DNA of 64,000 nt from Benincasa hispida (lineage: Eukaryota; Streptophyta; Magnoliopsida; Cucurbitales; Cucurbitaceae). Positions 36,383-47,069 of this stretch are shown here, piece after piece; within the stretch, counting starts at the first letter, position 1; each line of letters begins with the position of its first letter. Location of the stretch: positions 62,420,388 to 62,484,387 of the forward strand of contig NC_052353.1 in NCBI RefSeq assembly GCF_009727055.1, given 5' to 3'. Both the position numbers and the translations under genes were made by a program. Under the pieces are notes generated by a model that searched no databases, had not been told where the DNA came from, and saw only the letters and a list, made by a program, of their open reading frames with translations.

Positions 36383-38677
36383 TAGGGTTGGTAAAAAAAA
36401 TACTCGCGGGGCGGGTTTCCTCGTTCGGGTCGGGGATTCCTCGGTTTAACCGGGGATGTGGTCAAACCGGAGAATTTTTTCAGGGCCCCATCTGGGGACG
36501 AGGACAGTATCCCCGCCCCGCTCCGACCCCAAATTTATATATATATATTTTTATAAATATAAATATATAGATAGATATATATATTTAGAATAATATAAAC
36601 TTATTAATTTATATATATGTTTATAAAAAGGCCTAAAATGGAAAAGTAAAAAGACCAAAAGTCCAAAATTAAAAAAGCCCAAAATCTTCTCCTCTCCTCA
36701 TTCCTTTCTGCCAAAAAATACTAAATCCCTAAAACTAAATCCCTACCCTACTACTCTGCTATTGCCCGCGTCCACCAAATCCAGCTCCACTGCTCCAAGT
36801 GAAGTCGTGAAGATAGTCCGCCATTGAGGACACTGAAGATCGCCGATTGTCGTCTGCCTCCGCGTTCGCCCGCGTCCGCCATTGAAGACAAAATCACCCA
36901 CGTCCGCCACTTCCAGGTCCGCGTCCACCTCCGCGTCTGTGTTCGCGTCCGTCCGGTGCCATTAAAGACTAAAGACAGATTCGCTCCGCGTTCGTACGCC
37001 ACTTCCAGGTGAAGACAGATCCGCGCCCTTGAAGACTTCCAGTACCAACGCTGTGAAGGCTGAAGACTGTGAGTGTGAAGACTTGTTTAGGGCAGAGGAA
37101 TAATATAAAATAATTAATTGTTTAGCTATATCCAAAATTTGTTTAGATCATGAGTCTTTGTTTTATATATTTTGACTGTTTTATGTTGTTTTTCTTTTGA
37201 AAAAAAAAAAAAACAGACTCTTTGCTGTTTCAAGAGGTAAGATCTATCCATTCAACTTTCAAGACTTCAAAGTTCAAGCTGGTGCCGGTAAAAATTTCCT
37301 TTCGTTCTCCTGTTTGACCATTTGATATTTTTGACAAGTATGCTTGAAATTAGTAAATAATATGTTTAAAAAATATGTGTGTGTATGTTTGATATTTGAA
37401 TGTTTTGAATTTTAGGCTTGAATATGTTTGAAAAATATGTTCGTGTATGTTTGATATTTGAATGTTTTGAATTTTAGGCTTGAATATGTTTGGAAAATAT
37501 GTTTGTGTATGTTTGAAATTTGAATGCTTTCAATTTTGGGGTTGAATGCTTTGAAAATGAAGTCCAAGTCTAAAGAATGGTTTTTAAATTAAATTTTTGG
37601 TAGGTTGAAAACAATGTCTTTATCACCTTCTACAAATAAAGATTCTCCAAATCCAATTCCAAGTCCAATCCCAGATCCAACCCCAAATTCAACCCCAAAT
37701 TTAACTCCATGTTCGTCGAATGATGATAATTTGAATATTGATAATTGTGTTATTCTTGATGAGGATATTGAGAAGGGATCTTTAAAGAGGAGATTGACAT
37801 CGGTTGTTTGGAACCATTTTAAGAAACAAAAAATAGATGGAGTAGACAAGGAGTTTGTAATTATTGCAAACGAAAATTAGGGGGTGAAAGTAAAAATAGA
37901 ACCAAACATTTGCATGATCATATTAAGATATGCCCATATAAAGGACAAAAATACATACGACAATCCCTATTGAATCCTAATAGAGAGAAGAACAATACAT
38001 TGAGTTTATATAACTTCGATTAGGATGCTGCAAAAAAAATATTAGCTAGGATGATAATAAGGATGGAATGATGCCAAGAAAGGTGACATTATTTGTTTTT
38101 TTTTTACATTTTAAAGGTAGGAATGAATACAACTAAGGATGAGATGATGCCAAGAAAGGTGAAAGATTTGATTGTGGAATCATCGTTGAAGAGAAAAGGA
38201 CGAATTTTATTGAATTTTAAGTTGTAAACTTATTTGAATGTATAAGACGTTTGCCTTTAGACTTCCTTATTCAAACTTTATTAAATTTTAAGTTGTAAAT
38301 TTATTTAATGGATTTGTTAGCTTTTAAATTGTCAATTGTGTTTATTTCATAGAATAGTCTATTATTCTTTGTTCATTTGTTGTGCACTAGTCAAATTTCA
38401 AATAAAATCACTTGAATTAAAAAACAAGAAATTCGATAAACTTATTTAATGTATTTTTTATAGACTAATCAAATTTTAATTACAAAAAATAGGAAATCCC
38501 CATGGAGAATCCCCACAGAGAATCCACGTGGGAAATGGGGAATGGGGCCATTTCCCCGATGGAGAATCCCCGCCCCCGTCCTCGCCTTCAAATGGTGGGG
38601 ATGGAGATGGGGATGAGGGATAATTTCCCCTATGGGGCCGGGAATGGGGGACGCCTCCAGCCCCCTTGCCAACCCTA
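36383..38677 (+). mobile_element. hAT-superfamily DNA transposon, internally deleted
   Basis: Perfect 8-bp target-site duplication CCTCATTG (36375-36382 and 38678-38685) and terminal inverted repeats TAGGGTTGGTAA / TTGCCAACCCTA (11 of 12 matching). An 8-bp duplication and CA/TAGGG-type ends are diagnostic of hAT elements. Both subterminal regions are GC-rich with GGGGAT and CCCCGC words, in contrast to the AT-rich host. Only the N-terminal part of a transposase remains (37605-38030). Confidence 0.95.
37605..38030 (+). pseudogene. hAT transposase fragment with BED zinc finger
   Basis: ATG at 37614 begins a Ser/Pro-rich stretch (PNPIPSPIPDPTPN), then TSVVWNHFKKQKIDG and, after a one-base frameshift near 37855, CNYCKRKLGG..KHLHDHIKIC, a BED-type zinc finger (two Cys, a His and a final Cys). 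BED fingers bind transposon ends. The catalytic RNase H-like core and the hAT dimerisation domain are missing, so the copy needs a helper to move. Confidence 0.85.
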
Positions 38678-39213
38678 CCTCATTGGTAGGAATTCACAAC
38701 TCATTCAGGATTAAGGTCATGTTACCTATGATCATTCTAGTGAAATGAAAGTCTCTGTCATGAACGGCGTTACATAATGAGATTAAACATTTTGTGGTCC
38801 GGTCTTATACAAACTCCTTTGTATAGAGCATCCCCACTCGCATGTCTAATACACAAATAGTCAAGATCATACCATTTTTAGTATTTTACAACACTTGTAA
38901 CGCCTACAAAGCGAGCCACACTCGTAGCGTCACAAGAATAAAGTTTCCCTCCTTTATCCATATACTATAGACCATTTAGGTTATCACTTAAAGCACGATC
39001 CACTTGTATGTCTCCACATACATGCTTAAGTTACAACGACAACCAAAGATTTTAGTTTATTAGTTTGTCGTTAATGCAACTAAAATATCTCATATTTTAT
39101 AGACTGTAGAGAATAAAGTATCTCATATTATTACATCATAAATGGTTTGTTCATACAGGTGTTTACAAACTACAGGATCCTACAAGATTTAGAGCATCAA
39201 CCCCAATATTTTG

Positions 39214-39990
39214 AACTCTTATCTTGTGGACCTTTTTCCTTTGTGATCATCATTTTATGTGAAATTTTTTTAAAAAATTTGAATGATTAGAATGATCACA
39301 ACGAAAATATTAATTATTTCTTCCTATGCCACGGTCATAACCTCGACCATGACCACGATCTCGACCATGATTATTAAAAATCACAGTATTCACTTCAAGG
39401 ATGTTGTTGTTCCAGTTGATCGAGATTCATAATTTTTCATCCACGATTATTAAAATTTACAGCATTCACTCCAGTGAATGGTGTTGCTCTAGTTGGCCGA
39501 GATTCATATATATTTTTTTTAAAATAAATAGCTCGTTATTTCATTCAACTATGAGAAGACATCATATGAGTGCATAATACTTCTAAAATATTTTTCTCAA
39601 TATTGCTACTACATGAGAATATCCGAAATGTAGAAAAATGTCTTCTTTAAATATTGATCTAAAATTTTGGAGCCTCAAGTGCATCCATTTACGACGAGTT
39701 TTAGGAAGAAAAATTGTTTTCTGATGATCACATTTTTATGGCATCCAGGTGTATTTTTGCATCAAGCACTAGTGACAAATAATTATTACCATTAATATCA
39801 AATGTAACAAATTCTAAATTTTATAATATTTTTCATAGTAACGCTATTATAAAATACTATATTTATATTAAAATNNNNNNNNNNATATATAATATGTAAA
39901 AGAACATTTAATTTATTAATTATAACAAAGAGAGAAAAACTGATGTACTTTTATGACATACCTTCAACGGGGTTTGAAAGAAGCTCGTGC
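39214..39990 (-). pseudogene. gag remnant of element C
   Basis: Minus-strand pieces encode the Arg/Gly/His-rich zone before the gag zinc knuckle (NHDRDRGHGRGYDRG near 39300-39380, partly duplicated at 39420-39490) followed rightwards by decayed N-terminal gag. A 10-N gap at 39875-39884 lies inside. Nothing is translatable. Confidence 0.7.
39875..39884. other. Assembly gap (10 N)
   Basis: Ten consecutive N residues in an ATAT-rich stretch. Ten is a placeholder, so the true distance is unknown. Confidence 0.99.
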
Positions 39991-40000
39991 TGATAACGTA

Positions 40001-40388
40001 TGATGTACTTGAGGAGTACAATGGGAACACAAATACCAATAAAATATAATGTTAAAATAAATATAATATAATATAATAATAAAAAAAAATAAATATTAAA
40101 ATAAATTAAACATAATATATAAATTAACAAAATATAAAATAAGAAATTACTCTAAATTCTCTACTTTCTCCAATTTTCATGGAGTTTGCCCAATGTGTGT
40201 GTCTTACAAGCTGATCAAATGTCTCCATTTATAGACAAAATGACAGGTAGGAGGTCATTTATTTGGACACTAAGAATAAGTATTTACAAGAACATGACAA
40301 TAAACATGGAGTATAGAGGAAATGACGTTTGACTTTTGACACTAAGAATGGATATCTATCTTACACATCATTTGTAATATTTATAATA
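40001..40388 (-). repeat. 5' LTR of element C
   Basis: 388 bp, starts TGATGTACTTGAGG on the plus strand and ends TTTATAATA. It is homologous to 22887-23262 and is followed by the duplicated GTTTT target. Confidence 0.92.
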
Positions 40389-42102
40389 GTTTTTACTATT
40401 TAAAGGAAGAATTTTGCAATAGGCATATGATATTATTGTGTATTTATTAATGTCTGCCAATAACAGTGGTTGTGAGTATGTTGTCGTTTAATTATTGATT
40501 GAAAAATAAATACCTTTTTCTATTTCCTTAGAGAGACAATGACCACCACTTCCTCCTTATTTCATAAGCCACGTAATTTCATTTAAATAATAATAATAAT
40601 CATTTATTCATCGATGTCAAGGTCATTGTCAATTATTCTTCCTACATTTCATTCTAAGATAATATCCACCATACTTACCTGATCGAAAATGAAAATTCTA
40701 CCAACAATATTCCTATCAATTTTTATGATGGCCTAATTAATTATATATATTTTTGGGCGGCAAGATCAAAATTATCTTCTTCTATAATTATACATATTTA
40801 ACATCAATCAAATTCAATGACTTTTTCTAATATCGAAGATTGTCGACCTATGCAAGATCCAAATCTCATAAGCAGGTCCAAGCCCAAAGAAAAATCGAGG
40901 TTGCATAGTGTTCGCACATCTCAAAAGGAAAAGTCAAATCATTGAGCTCCAGGTCAACCAACCAAGCCCGTGGTATTTTACCAAAAAGAAAATAACCAAG
41001 TCAAGCTCGCCGTTAGCACTTTGCAACTTCGAGGGTCACACCAATTTTGATACCAATGGCACTATACGTAACTCTAAGCAATTGTTGAGGGAAGGACCTT
41101 ATAAATAAACATACATTGACAACTTCAAGACAAGGAAGTAATTCTCCCTTGTTAAGTTAAATATTCATATACTAACTTAGATATTAAATTGTACTTGGCT
41201 CGACACCATATCGATAGAATTACTTACATGTCACCTAAAATTCAACTCCAACAACATATTCGAACTAGAGGAATGCTCAAATCTTGCGTGCGACTTTCTT
41301 GATAATATAATGTTGTTTAGAGGAAGAATATCATCACTAAAGAAATATAAGTTCTTTATCCTTCCTCTAAATTATTATCGACTTCATAGATTTTTTCTAA
41401 AATTTGATAGCAATATTCGTTCTCATCTCTTAAGTTGTTTGGTTTTTCCATTAAATGTTTGTTAACTTACAAGGCCCCATTTGAGATTGACCTTCAAAAG
41501 TGATTATAAGAGTACTATACTTTTAATGCTGTATTTGGGGAGTGGTTCTTGAAATAACATTTTTAAAGTCACTTCAAAAAATAATTTTAGTCATTTCAAA
41601 TAAATTTTAATTATATGATAATTATTTTATAAGTGTAAATTAAATATTAAAATTAATTTTGAGTCATTATATGTATTTTCGAAATGAATTTGAAACAATT
41701 CATTTTTTCACTTTTCTGAATATGTTGTTTTGTAAATCACAACAAATTTAATATTAATTTACTATACACTATAATTTACTTCTTTTAATTCAAAAATTGG
41801 AACTTGTTAAAGATCCAGGCTTAACTAGAGAAAAAATGTTTTTCAAAAGAATTATTTTTATTTAAAATTTTTAAATAAAAATTTTTAAAAATACATTTTA
41901 AAAACTATTTTGAATGGTGATCAAATATATAATTTTTTTCTAACATGACTTATTTTCAAAATTAAATAATGAAAAATTTAAACTAAATACATCCTGAAAA
42001 TCAAGAGTCAACCACGAAGGCTGATTCTAGGTCAGCCATAGAAGTTAACAAAGTCATAGAGGCCAACTCCATAGATTAATTGATTAAGGCTAACCAAGAG
42101 TC

Positions 42103-42246
42103 AACCATGAGAGAAAAGCAATGTCTGAATATGGAGGCCAACATTGGATTAGCCAGGAAGACAAATTAGTTATGAACCATGAGAGAAAAGCAATGTCTGA
42201 ATATGGAGGCCGACATTGGATTAGCCACGAAGACAAATTAGTTATG
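42103..42246. repeat. 72-bp tandem duplication
   Basis: AACCATGAGAGAAAAGCAAT starts both units, 42103-42174 and 42175-42246; they differ at only two positions (CAACATT/CGACATT and AGGAAG/ACGAAG). High identity points to a recent event. Confidence 0.93.
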
Positions 42247-42721
42247 CTTAAGTGTTTTAACAGCTTCTACATGTGTTTTGGTTCGCTAGTAAAATAATTT
42301 CGACAACTCGTAACGGTTAGTAATGATGTGATTATTGATTCTAGAAATTAAGCAAATAATTGTTACAAAACATATCTCTATATCACTGAAAGAGCTTGTC
42401 AAATTGAAGATTTCATAAAAACACTTTAAGCTCTTCATTTCTCTCAACTCTTTAAATTATTACTAATTTGATTGTCAGAATGTTGATGACCAAGTACCAC
42501 AATCGTGCAATGTTTTTTAGATTGTATAGGGTGATTGTTCGATTCATCCCAAATATTACAAATTCACAGATGATACCAAACTTCGGTTTCTACGACAACA
42601 ATTCTAAACTAAGTCTCTGATCAGTATCAAGTCATTGCACTATTAGCTAATCATGTCCTTCACTAATAGTAAAGTTGTAAATAAAAATTTATAAAATTAG
42701 AGATTTAAATGAAAATTTTTA

Positions 42722-42890
42722 TGAGTTATTTTCAAATATAGTAACATGAATCAAAATATTTAGAAATATAGTATAGGCTATTATCGTCTATCACTAATAA
42801 ATTTGATAGACACTAATAGATGTCTATCAATGTCTATCACTAATAAATTATGATATTTTACTATATTTGAAAATATTTTCAACCGTTTTT
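42722..42890. mobile_element. Small MITE-like repeat with GATAGACA core
   Basis: Ends are imperfect inverted repeats (TTTTCAAATATAGTAAC against GCTATATTTGAAAA-type sequence on the right). The core carries repeated TGATAGACACTAATAGA and TGTCTATCA words. A relative with the same core lies at 43250-43405. Confidence 0.6.
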
Positions 42891-43249
42891 TCATTTAAAA
42901 TAAATTTCTAATTTTTATCATAGAAAATAAATTTAATAAACATTCAAATGTTAATTACTAAACATATCTTTAACCAAAAATTATATAAACAATTAAAAAT
43001 ATCATTTTCCTTCTAATTTTCCCTTTTAATTTTGAAAAGTAACATTTACTTGGAGAGCAATAGATAAAATTGTCTTATGTATGAAAGTTCATGACTTTGC
43101 CTTAGGAGTATCAAAGCAGGACAGATGGGAATAGCTTTCTATTTCCTCCATTAAATTTTTGGACTAGAGATTTTTCTTCTTCTTCTTCTTTTCTTTTTTT
43201 TGGTGCAAGGATTTTTCCTATGAGCAGAATTAATGTCTATTTTTAAATA

Positions 43250-43405
43250 TATAAAAATAAATCAAAATATTTAGAAAATATAATAAAATTTTAGAATTAT
43301 CAATAATAGATGCTGATAGACACTGATAGACTTCTATTAGTAGCCATTAATGATATTGATTGATAGTTCTAAAATTTTGCTATATCATATAAATATTATC
43401 AACAT
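43250..43405. mobile_element. Second MITE-like repeat with GATAGACA core
   Basis: Contains TGCTGATAGACACTGATAGAC and flanking AAATTTTAGAATTATCA / TGATAGTTCTAAAATTTT inverted arms. Same core as 42722-42890 but with different arms. Confidence 0.6.
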
Positions 43406-44278
43406 TTTAGGACATATTCTTTTGACACGAAAGAAATCATTACATGGGCCATCAAAATGTAACTAATAATTTGTCTAGTGTTAAATATATATACAGAGAG
43501 AAGTAGGTCGATTTTGTTTTTTCAAAAGTAATACATTGTTAAAAGAGATACCATAGCTTGAGGCCAAAGTAATACATAAAACATATAATAAATGTTGAAT
43601 TTATATTGAATTTTTGTTTAGAGATATAGAGATAATCAAATTGATTATGGTAAGCATGGATTCATTGAATTTTTTTTTTTTTTCAAGTGAGGAATTTTCC
43701 CGATTTAGTGAGAATATTTAACAAAAAATATATATATACTAAACACATTAAAAGTCAAAACTCTTGTAACATTATATTGAAGATGGTAAAACTTGTTTAA
43801 CAATTCGTTATTAGCTTTTTGTTTTCGAATCTTATACATGTTTTCACCCCATGCTTTTTAAATTTTAAAACACAAAAATTTAAATTCCAAGTCCAATTCA
43901 TTTTTTTAAAAAAATAATAATATTTTTTTAGTTTTAAAATTTAAATTATTTAAAAAAAAAATGGAAAAAATGGGCGAAAATGATTAATTTTAAAAAATAA
44001 AAAATAACCTAAATAATTAACTTTATCGTCTCTCTAAATCCTTGACTTTAACCATCAAATTATGCTTAAATTCGTGCCCTACATCATGATTAATATTAAA
44101 GTAATAGTTTTGTACGTTCTGTAAGAGGGAAAAATGGGAATATGTAATGTTAAAATGAATAAAACCAAAAGAAAAAGGTGAAAAAGAAATGGCACCAAAT
44201 TATACTTGCTTGAATTGAAGTCACAACGTTTAAGCGCAGCCAATCACTCCATTTTTATCAATTCTATAATTATCTTAA

Positions 44279-44488
44279 ATGTTGAATGAGAATCCCCTTC
44301 TACCATGGAAAACAGCCAATCCCTCTCTCTCCCTCTCTTATCCTCAACCACCTCCACCTCCACCTCCACCTCCACCTCCGGCACCGGCACCGGCGCCCCC
44401 GCAACTCCCACTTCTCCTAACCATTCCCTCTCCCTTTCAAACCAGGCCGTCGCCGTCCGCCTCCTTCTGGTGGCCGTCGTCGGACTAA
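44279..44488 (+). promoter_or_regulatory. Possible upstream overlapping reading frame of the BSP gene
   Basis: ATG at 44279 opens a 69-codon frame in a different phase that runs 183 bp into the BSP coding sequence. If the mRNA starts upstream of 44279 this would reduce BSP translation. The TATA-like motif near 44264 would instead place the start around 44295, which would bypass it. The polyproline it encodes is just the other frame of the CCACCT repeat. Confidence 0.3.
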
Positions 44489-45183
44489 CTTCACTTTGGG
44501 CCAATCACGAAGCCTCAAAAGGCTTCGATATCACAATTCTCAACAACGCCAAAGGCTCCCCCGCCGGTCAACGCTTCGATCTCTTCTATGTCTCAAATGA
44601 CGAAGCCACGCGCCTTCTCCTCAACGCGAGTAGCTTCATTGAAAATCTGATCTACCCTTCTCCAGACTTTTCGAAGAAGAAAGTTAAGAGCGTGCATCTC
44701 ACGCTCTCCCTCCGCGATCTCTCTTCTAATGTTGTCGCCGTCGAGCAGCTCGACGGCGGTGTTGACTTTGTCGTTCATTTGAGCCCTTCTATTTTCAATG
44801 AGAGAAACGTGAATCACGCCATGTCAGCGGCGGTTCTCAGAGGGATGTCGCGCGTGTGGCTATGGAATGGAGAGGGCCACGCGCCGCCCTCGCTTCTCGA
44901 CGGAATGGTCGAGCATATTGTCACGGCGGCCGGATTCGTCGAGAAGAAATATTCTGGTGGGGCCGTTAGCACGTTGGCGGCATGTGAGCCCATGTGGTGG
45001 AAGGATATAGACCCTATGGAGGTCGCAATGTTTCTCGACTATCACGAAAGACAGCAGCAGGGTTTCATCCAACGGTTGAATCAAGGTTTGAAGTCCAGGT
45101 GGCATGATCGGACGGTCGAGGATGTGCTGGGTGTGCCAGCTCAGCGCCCATGTGGTTCGCTCAATTCTTCCGAGAGCCTATAG
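44305..45183 (+). CDS. Membrane-anchored BSP-family (peptidase-like) protein lacking the HExxH motif
   Basis: Intronless, 292 codons, start in good context (ACCATGG). Residues 1-46 are Ser/Thr/Pro-rich and contain (ST)n from a CCACCT repeat. Residues about 47-65 (QAVAVRLLLVAVVGLTSLW) form one transmembrane segment, making it a type II membrane protein or signal-anchor form. From about 73 the plant basic secretory protein domain follows: FDITILNNA, the helical region at 94-115, VHLTLSLRDLSSNVVA, and GGVDFVVHLSPSIF. Active family members carry HEMTHVWQWNG; here the aligned part is LRGMSRVWLWNGEG (178-191), so both zinc-binding His and the catalytic Glu are gone. The downstream GLIEGIADY segment is LLDGMVEHI. 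A non-catalytic role is therefore inferred. Arabidopsis At2g42900 is the relative I recall. Confidence 0.88.
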   Translation: MENSQSLSLPLLSSTTSTSTSTSTSGTGTGAPATPTSPNHSLSLSNQAVAVRLLLVAVVGLTSLWANHEASKGFDITILNNAKGSPAGQRFDLFYVSNDEATRLLLNASSFIENLIYPSPDFSKKKVKSVHLTLSLRDLSSNVVAVEQLDGGVDFVVHLSPSIFNERNVNHAMSAAVLRGMSRVWLWNGEGHAPPSLLDGMVEHIVTAAGFVEKKYSGGAVSTLAACEPMWWKDIDPMEVAMFLDYHERQQQGFIQRLNQGLKSRWHDRTVEDVLGVPAQRPCGSLNSSESL

Positions 45184-45743
45184 GGCAATGGGTTGTCCAC
45201 ATGGGTAAATTACTCCAATCTACCGAACGCAGTACCGTTCTTGAATTGCCACGTCGGATGTGCATTTTCTTTTTCCTAAATTTTTCTGGCATCTGGTCTT
45301 ACAATTTTGTTTATTGTTTAAATATTTTTGTAAGCTATGAATTGTACAACTTGTGTTAAATACTCGTGATGCTACACTACAGACAAATGCTGATGGTCTG
45401 TTATAAATAGTTGTTTGCTTCATGGTGTATCTTGTCCTTGCTAGAAAATTTATGATAATTATTTATTTTTAGTTTAACATCATCTGAAGGTGCTGATAAA
45501 AAATGTTTTTGGGATGACCAGGTTTATCATTCGTATTAAATAACTCAATTTTATATATATTTAAATAATGTTTTATTGAAGTTTGTACGTTTATTATAGA
45601 ACATCTTCTCCTCTTTCTATTATTGAAAAACTTCATCTTCACAACTCTACATCCCAAATACTTACTTTCTAGCTTTAACATATTAGCTCTACATCATTCC
45701 ATATTAATATATTTTGTCACATCTATATTTAAATTTTTATAAC
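45184..45743. other. 3' region of the BSP gene and spacer
   Basis: Likely 3' UTR for the first 250 bp. The remainder is AT-rich without a reading frame. Confidence 0.5.
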
Positions 45744-46354
45744 AAATATTTAAGAAAAATATATTTTTGGCCCCTAGGTTGTGGATCTAGTTTCTATTTA
45801 GTTCATAGGTTAAAAAAATTTAGTTCTCTTTTGAATTTGGTTTTAATTAGTCTCTAAGTTTCAAAATGCTACAATTTTTCTCTTGGTATTTGAGTTTTGT
45901 TTCAATTTGGTCTTTCAAGATTTACACTTTTAACCTTGATTTTTCACTAAATACTCATTTGCTATCCCTAAAGTTCATTTATGTTAATAAATTAAAAATC
46001 TTTATAAGAATTATAATTAATTAAATTTCATTGTTTTTATCATTTATAAAATTATATTTAAAATTTTACTTCATAATTATTTTTCATTAATTAATAGAAA
46101 TTGATGTCGATAATTGAAAGTGAGTATTTAATGAAAATTTGCGGTTAAAAGTATAAAATCTTGAAACCTTGGGACCAAATTGAAACAAAACTCAAATTTC
46201 AAGGGAAAAATTGTAATATTTTGAAACTTAGGGACCAAATTAAAACAAAACTCAAAACTCAAGAACTATATACGTAACATTTTAAAACTTAATAACCAAA
46301 TAGAAACTAGAGTCAAAACTTAGAGACCAAAAAGGTATTATTCCCCAAATATTT
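45744..46354. mobile_element. Foldback MITE (Mutator-like), about 595 bp
   Basis: AAATATTT flanks it at 45744-45751 and 46347-46354. The left arm (about 45752-45965) and right arm (about 46100-46346) are long imperfect inverted repeats: GATCTAGTTTCTATTTAG on the left pairs with CAAATAGAAACTAGAGTC on the right. The arms repeat 'GGGACCAAATTGAAAC'-type phrases. Long arms, an 8-9-bp AT-rich target and GGGGAATAATACC ends fit Mutator-like MITEs. Non-coding. Confidence 0.75.
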
Positions 46355-46481
46355 TTATTAAACTTTTATCACATAACTTAGATTAAAAGAATTGATTGAA
46401 ATTCAAATCACTATTAGTAATAAATGTAATTTAGTTCATATACTTAAACTACATCAATTTAGTATTAATTTTCCAAACATC

Positions 46482-47069
46482 TATTAAGAGAGCTTTAAGC
46501 TAGTTGTGTTTATTTAAGTTTAATATCAACTTATTGGTTTTCTGTTAGATTGTTTGATAATCTGTTGAATAGTTTATTTATTTGTTTTTACACAATGTAT
46601 CTTCTATAAAATGCCATTATGTTTGATCACTTGATAACAATGAAATTCCACTTCATTTGTGATCATCCTCTACTAAGTTTGAATTATATGGTATTGAAGC
46701 TTACATATCTAACGACGTAAATCCTGGAACTTTTTTGCGGAGCATGGATTCTCCATCTAGGGTTCAATCATCAATAACAACTATTTACTCTTTTGTTCCT
46801 TTGAAGGTAATCAATCGTGGAAGCAAAATCAACACTGTGAAATTGGATGAGGGGAATTTTTTCTCATGGAAATTACAAATTACCATTACTTTGCATGGTT
46901 TTGGTCTCGAGAAATTCATTGATCCAGACAGTCTCGTGTCTCCAAAGTTCATTAATGATGAATCAGATTTGTCTTCATTAAGAGTTATAAATCTGGAATA
47001 TGACTATTGGATTAAGTAAGATAGCTTAATCATTTCGTGGCTTCTTGGAGCAATGTCAAAGGATCTTCT
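46482..47069 (+). mobile_element. 5' end of copia element E (relative of B), broken by F1 and F2
   Basis: A B-type LTR at 46482-46686 starts TATTAAGAGAGC. The primer-binding site is decayed (TGGTATTGAAGC, 46689). Gag opens at 46744 (MDSPSRVQSS) with KINTVKLDEGNFFSWK, the same segment as in element B. Gag is cut at 47069, resumes for 44 bp at 49022-49065 (LDCDSSKEV), and is cut again by F2. Nothing downstream is in the window. Confidence 0.88.

Larger units (their letters stand above)
32726..39208 (-). mobile_element. Family F unit D, carrying a nested F' unit and a hAT element
   Basis: Begins TGAAGGATCTC and ends GCATCAACCCCAATA (CA eroded to TA). Perfect target-site duplication TTTTG (32721-32725 and 39209-39213). 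Subtracting the nested elements at 33637-35770 and 36383-38677 leaves about 2.04 kb, the standard unit size. It sits in the gag region of element C, which resumes at 39214. Confidence 0.92.
22887..40388 (-). mobile_element. Ty1/copia element C (minus strand), split by nested insertions
   Basis: LTRs at 22887-23262 and 40001-40388 are flanked by GTTTT (22882-22886 and 40389-40393). On the minus strand the LTR starts TATTATAAATATTA and ends in CA. The polypurine tract TAAGGGGGAG abuts the left LTR (23263-23272) and a primer-binding-like CGTTATCAGCACGAGC lies just inside the right LTR (39983-39998). Coding remnants are at 23820-24846, 26373-28664 and 39214-39990. The element was about 7 kb before three family F units (24847-26372, 28665-32666, 32726-39208) entered it. 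Confidence 0.93.
40394..44278. other. AT-rich spacer with small repeats, upstream of the BSP gene
   Basis: No credible gene. 40850-41110 has somewhat higher GC and a weak reading frame (40908-41108) without motifs, possibly a retroelement relic. A 72-bp tandem duplication lies at 42103-42246 and two small MITE-like repeats at 42722-42890 and 43250-43405. The rest is homopolymer-rich. A TATA-like CTATAATTAT at about 44264 could serve the BSP gene. Confidence 0.5.
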
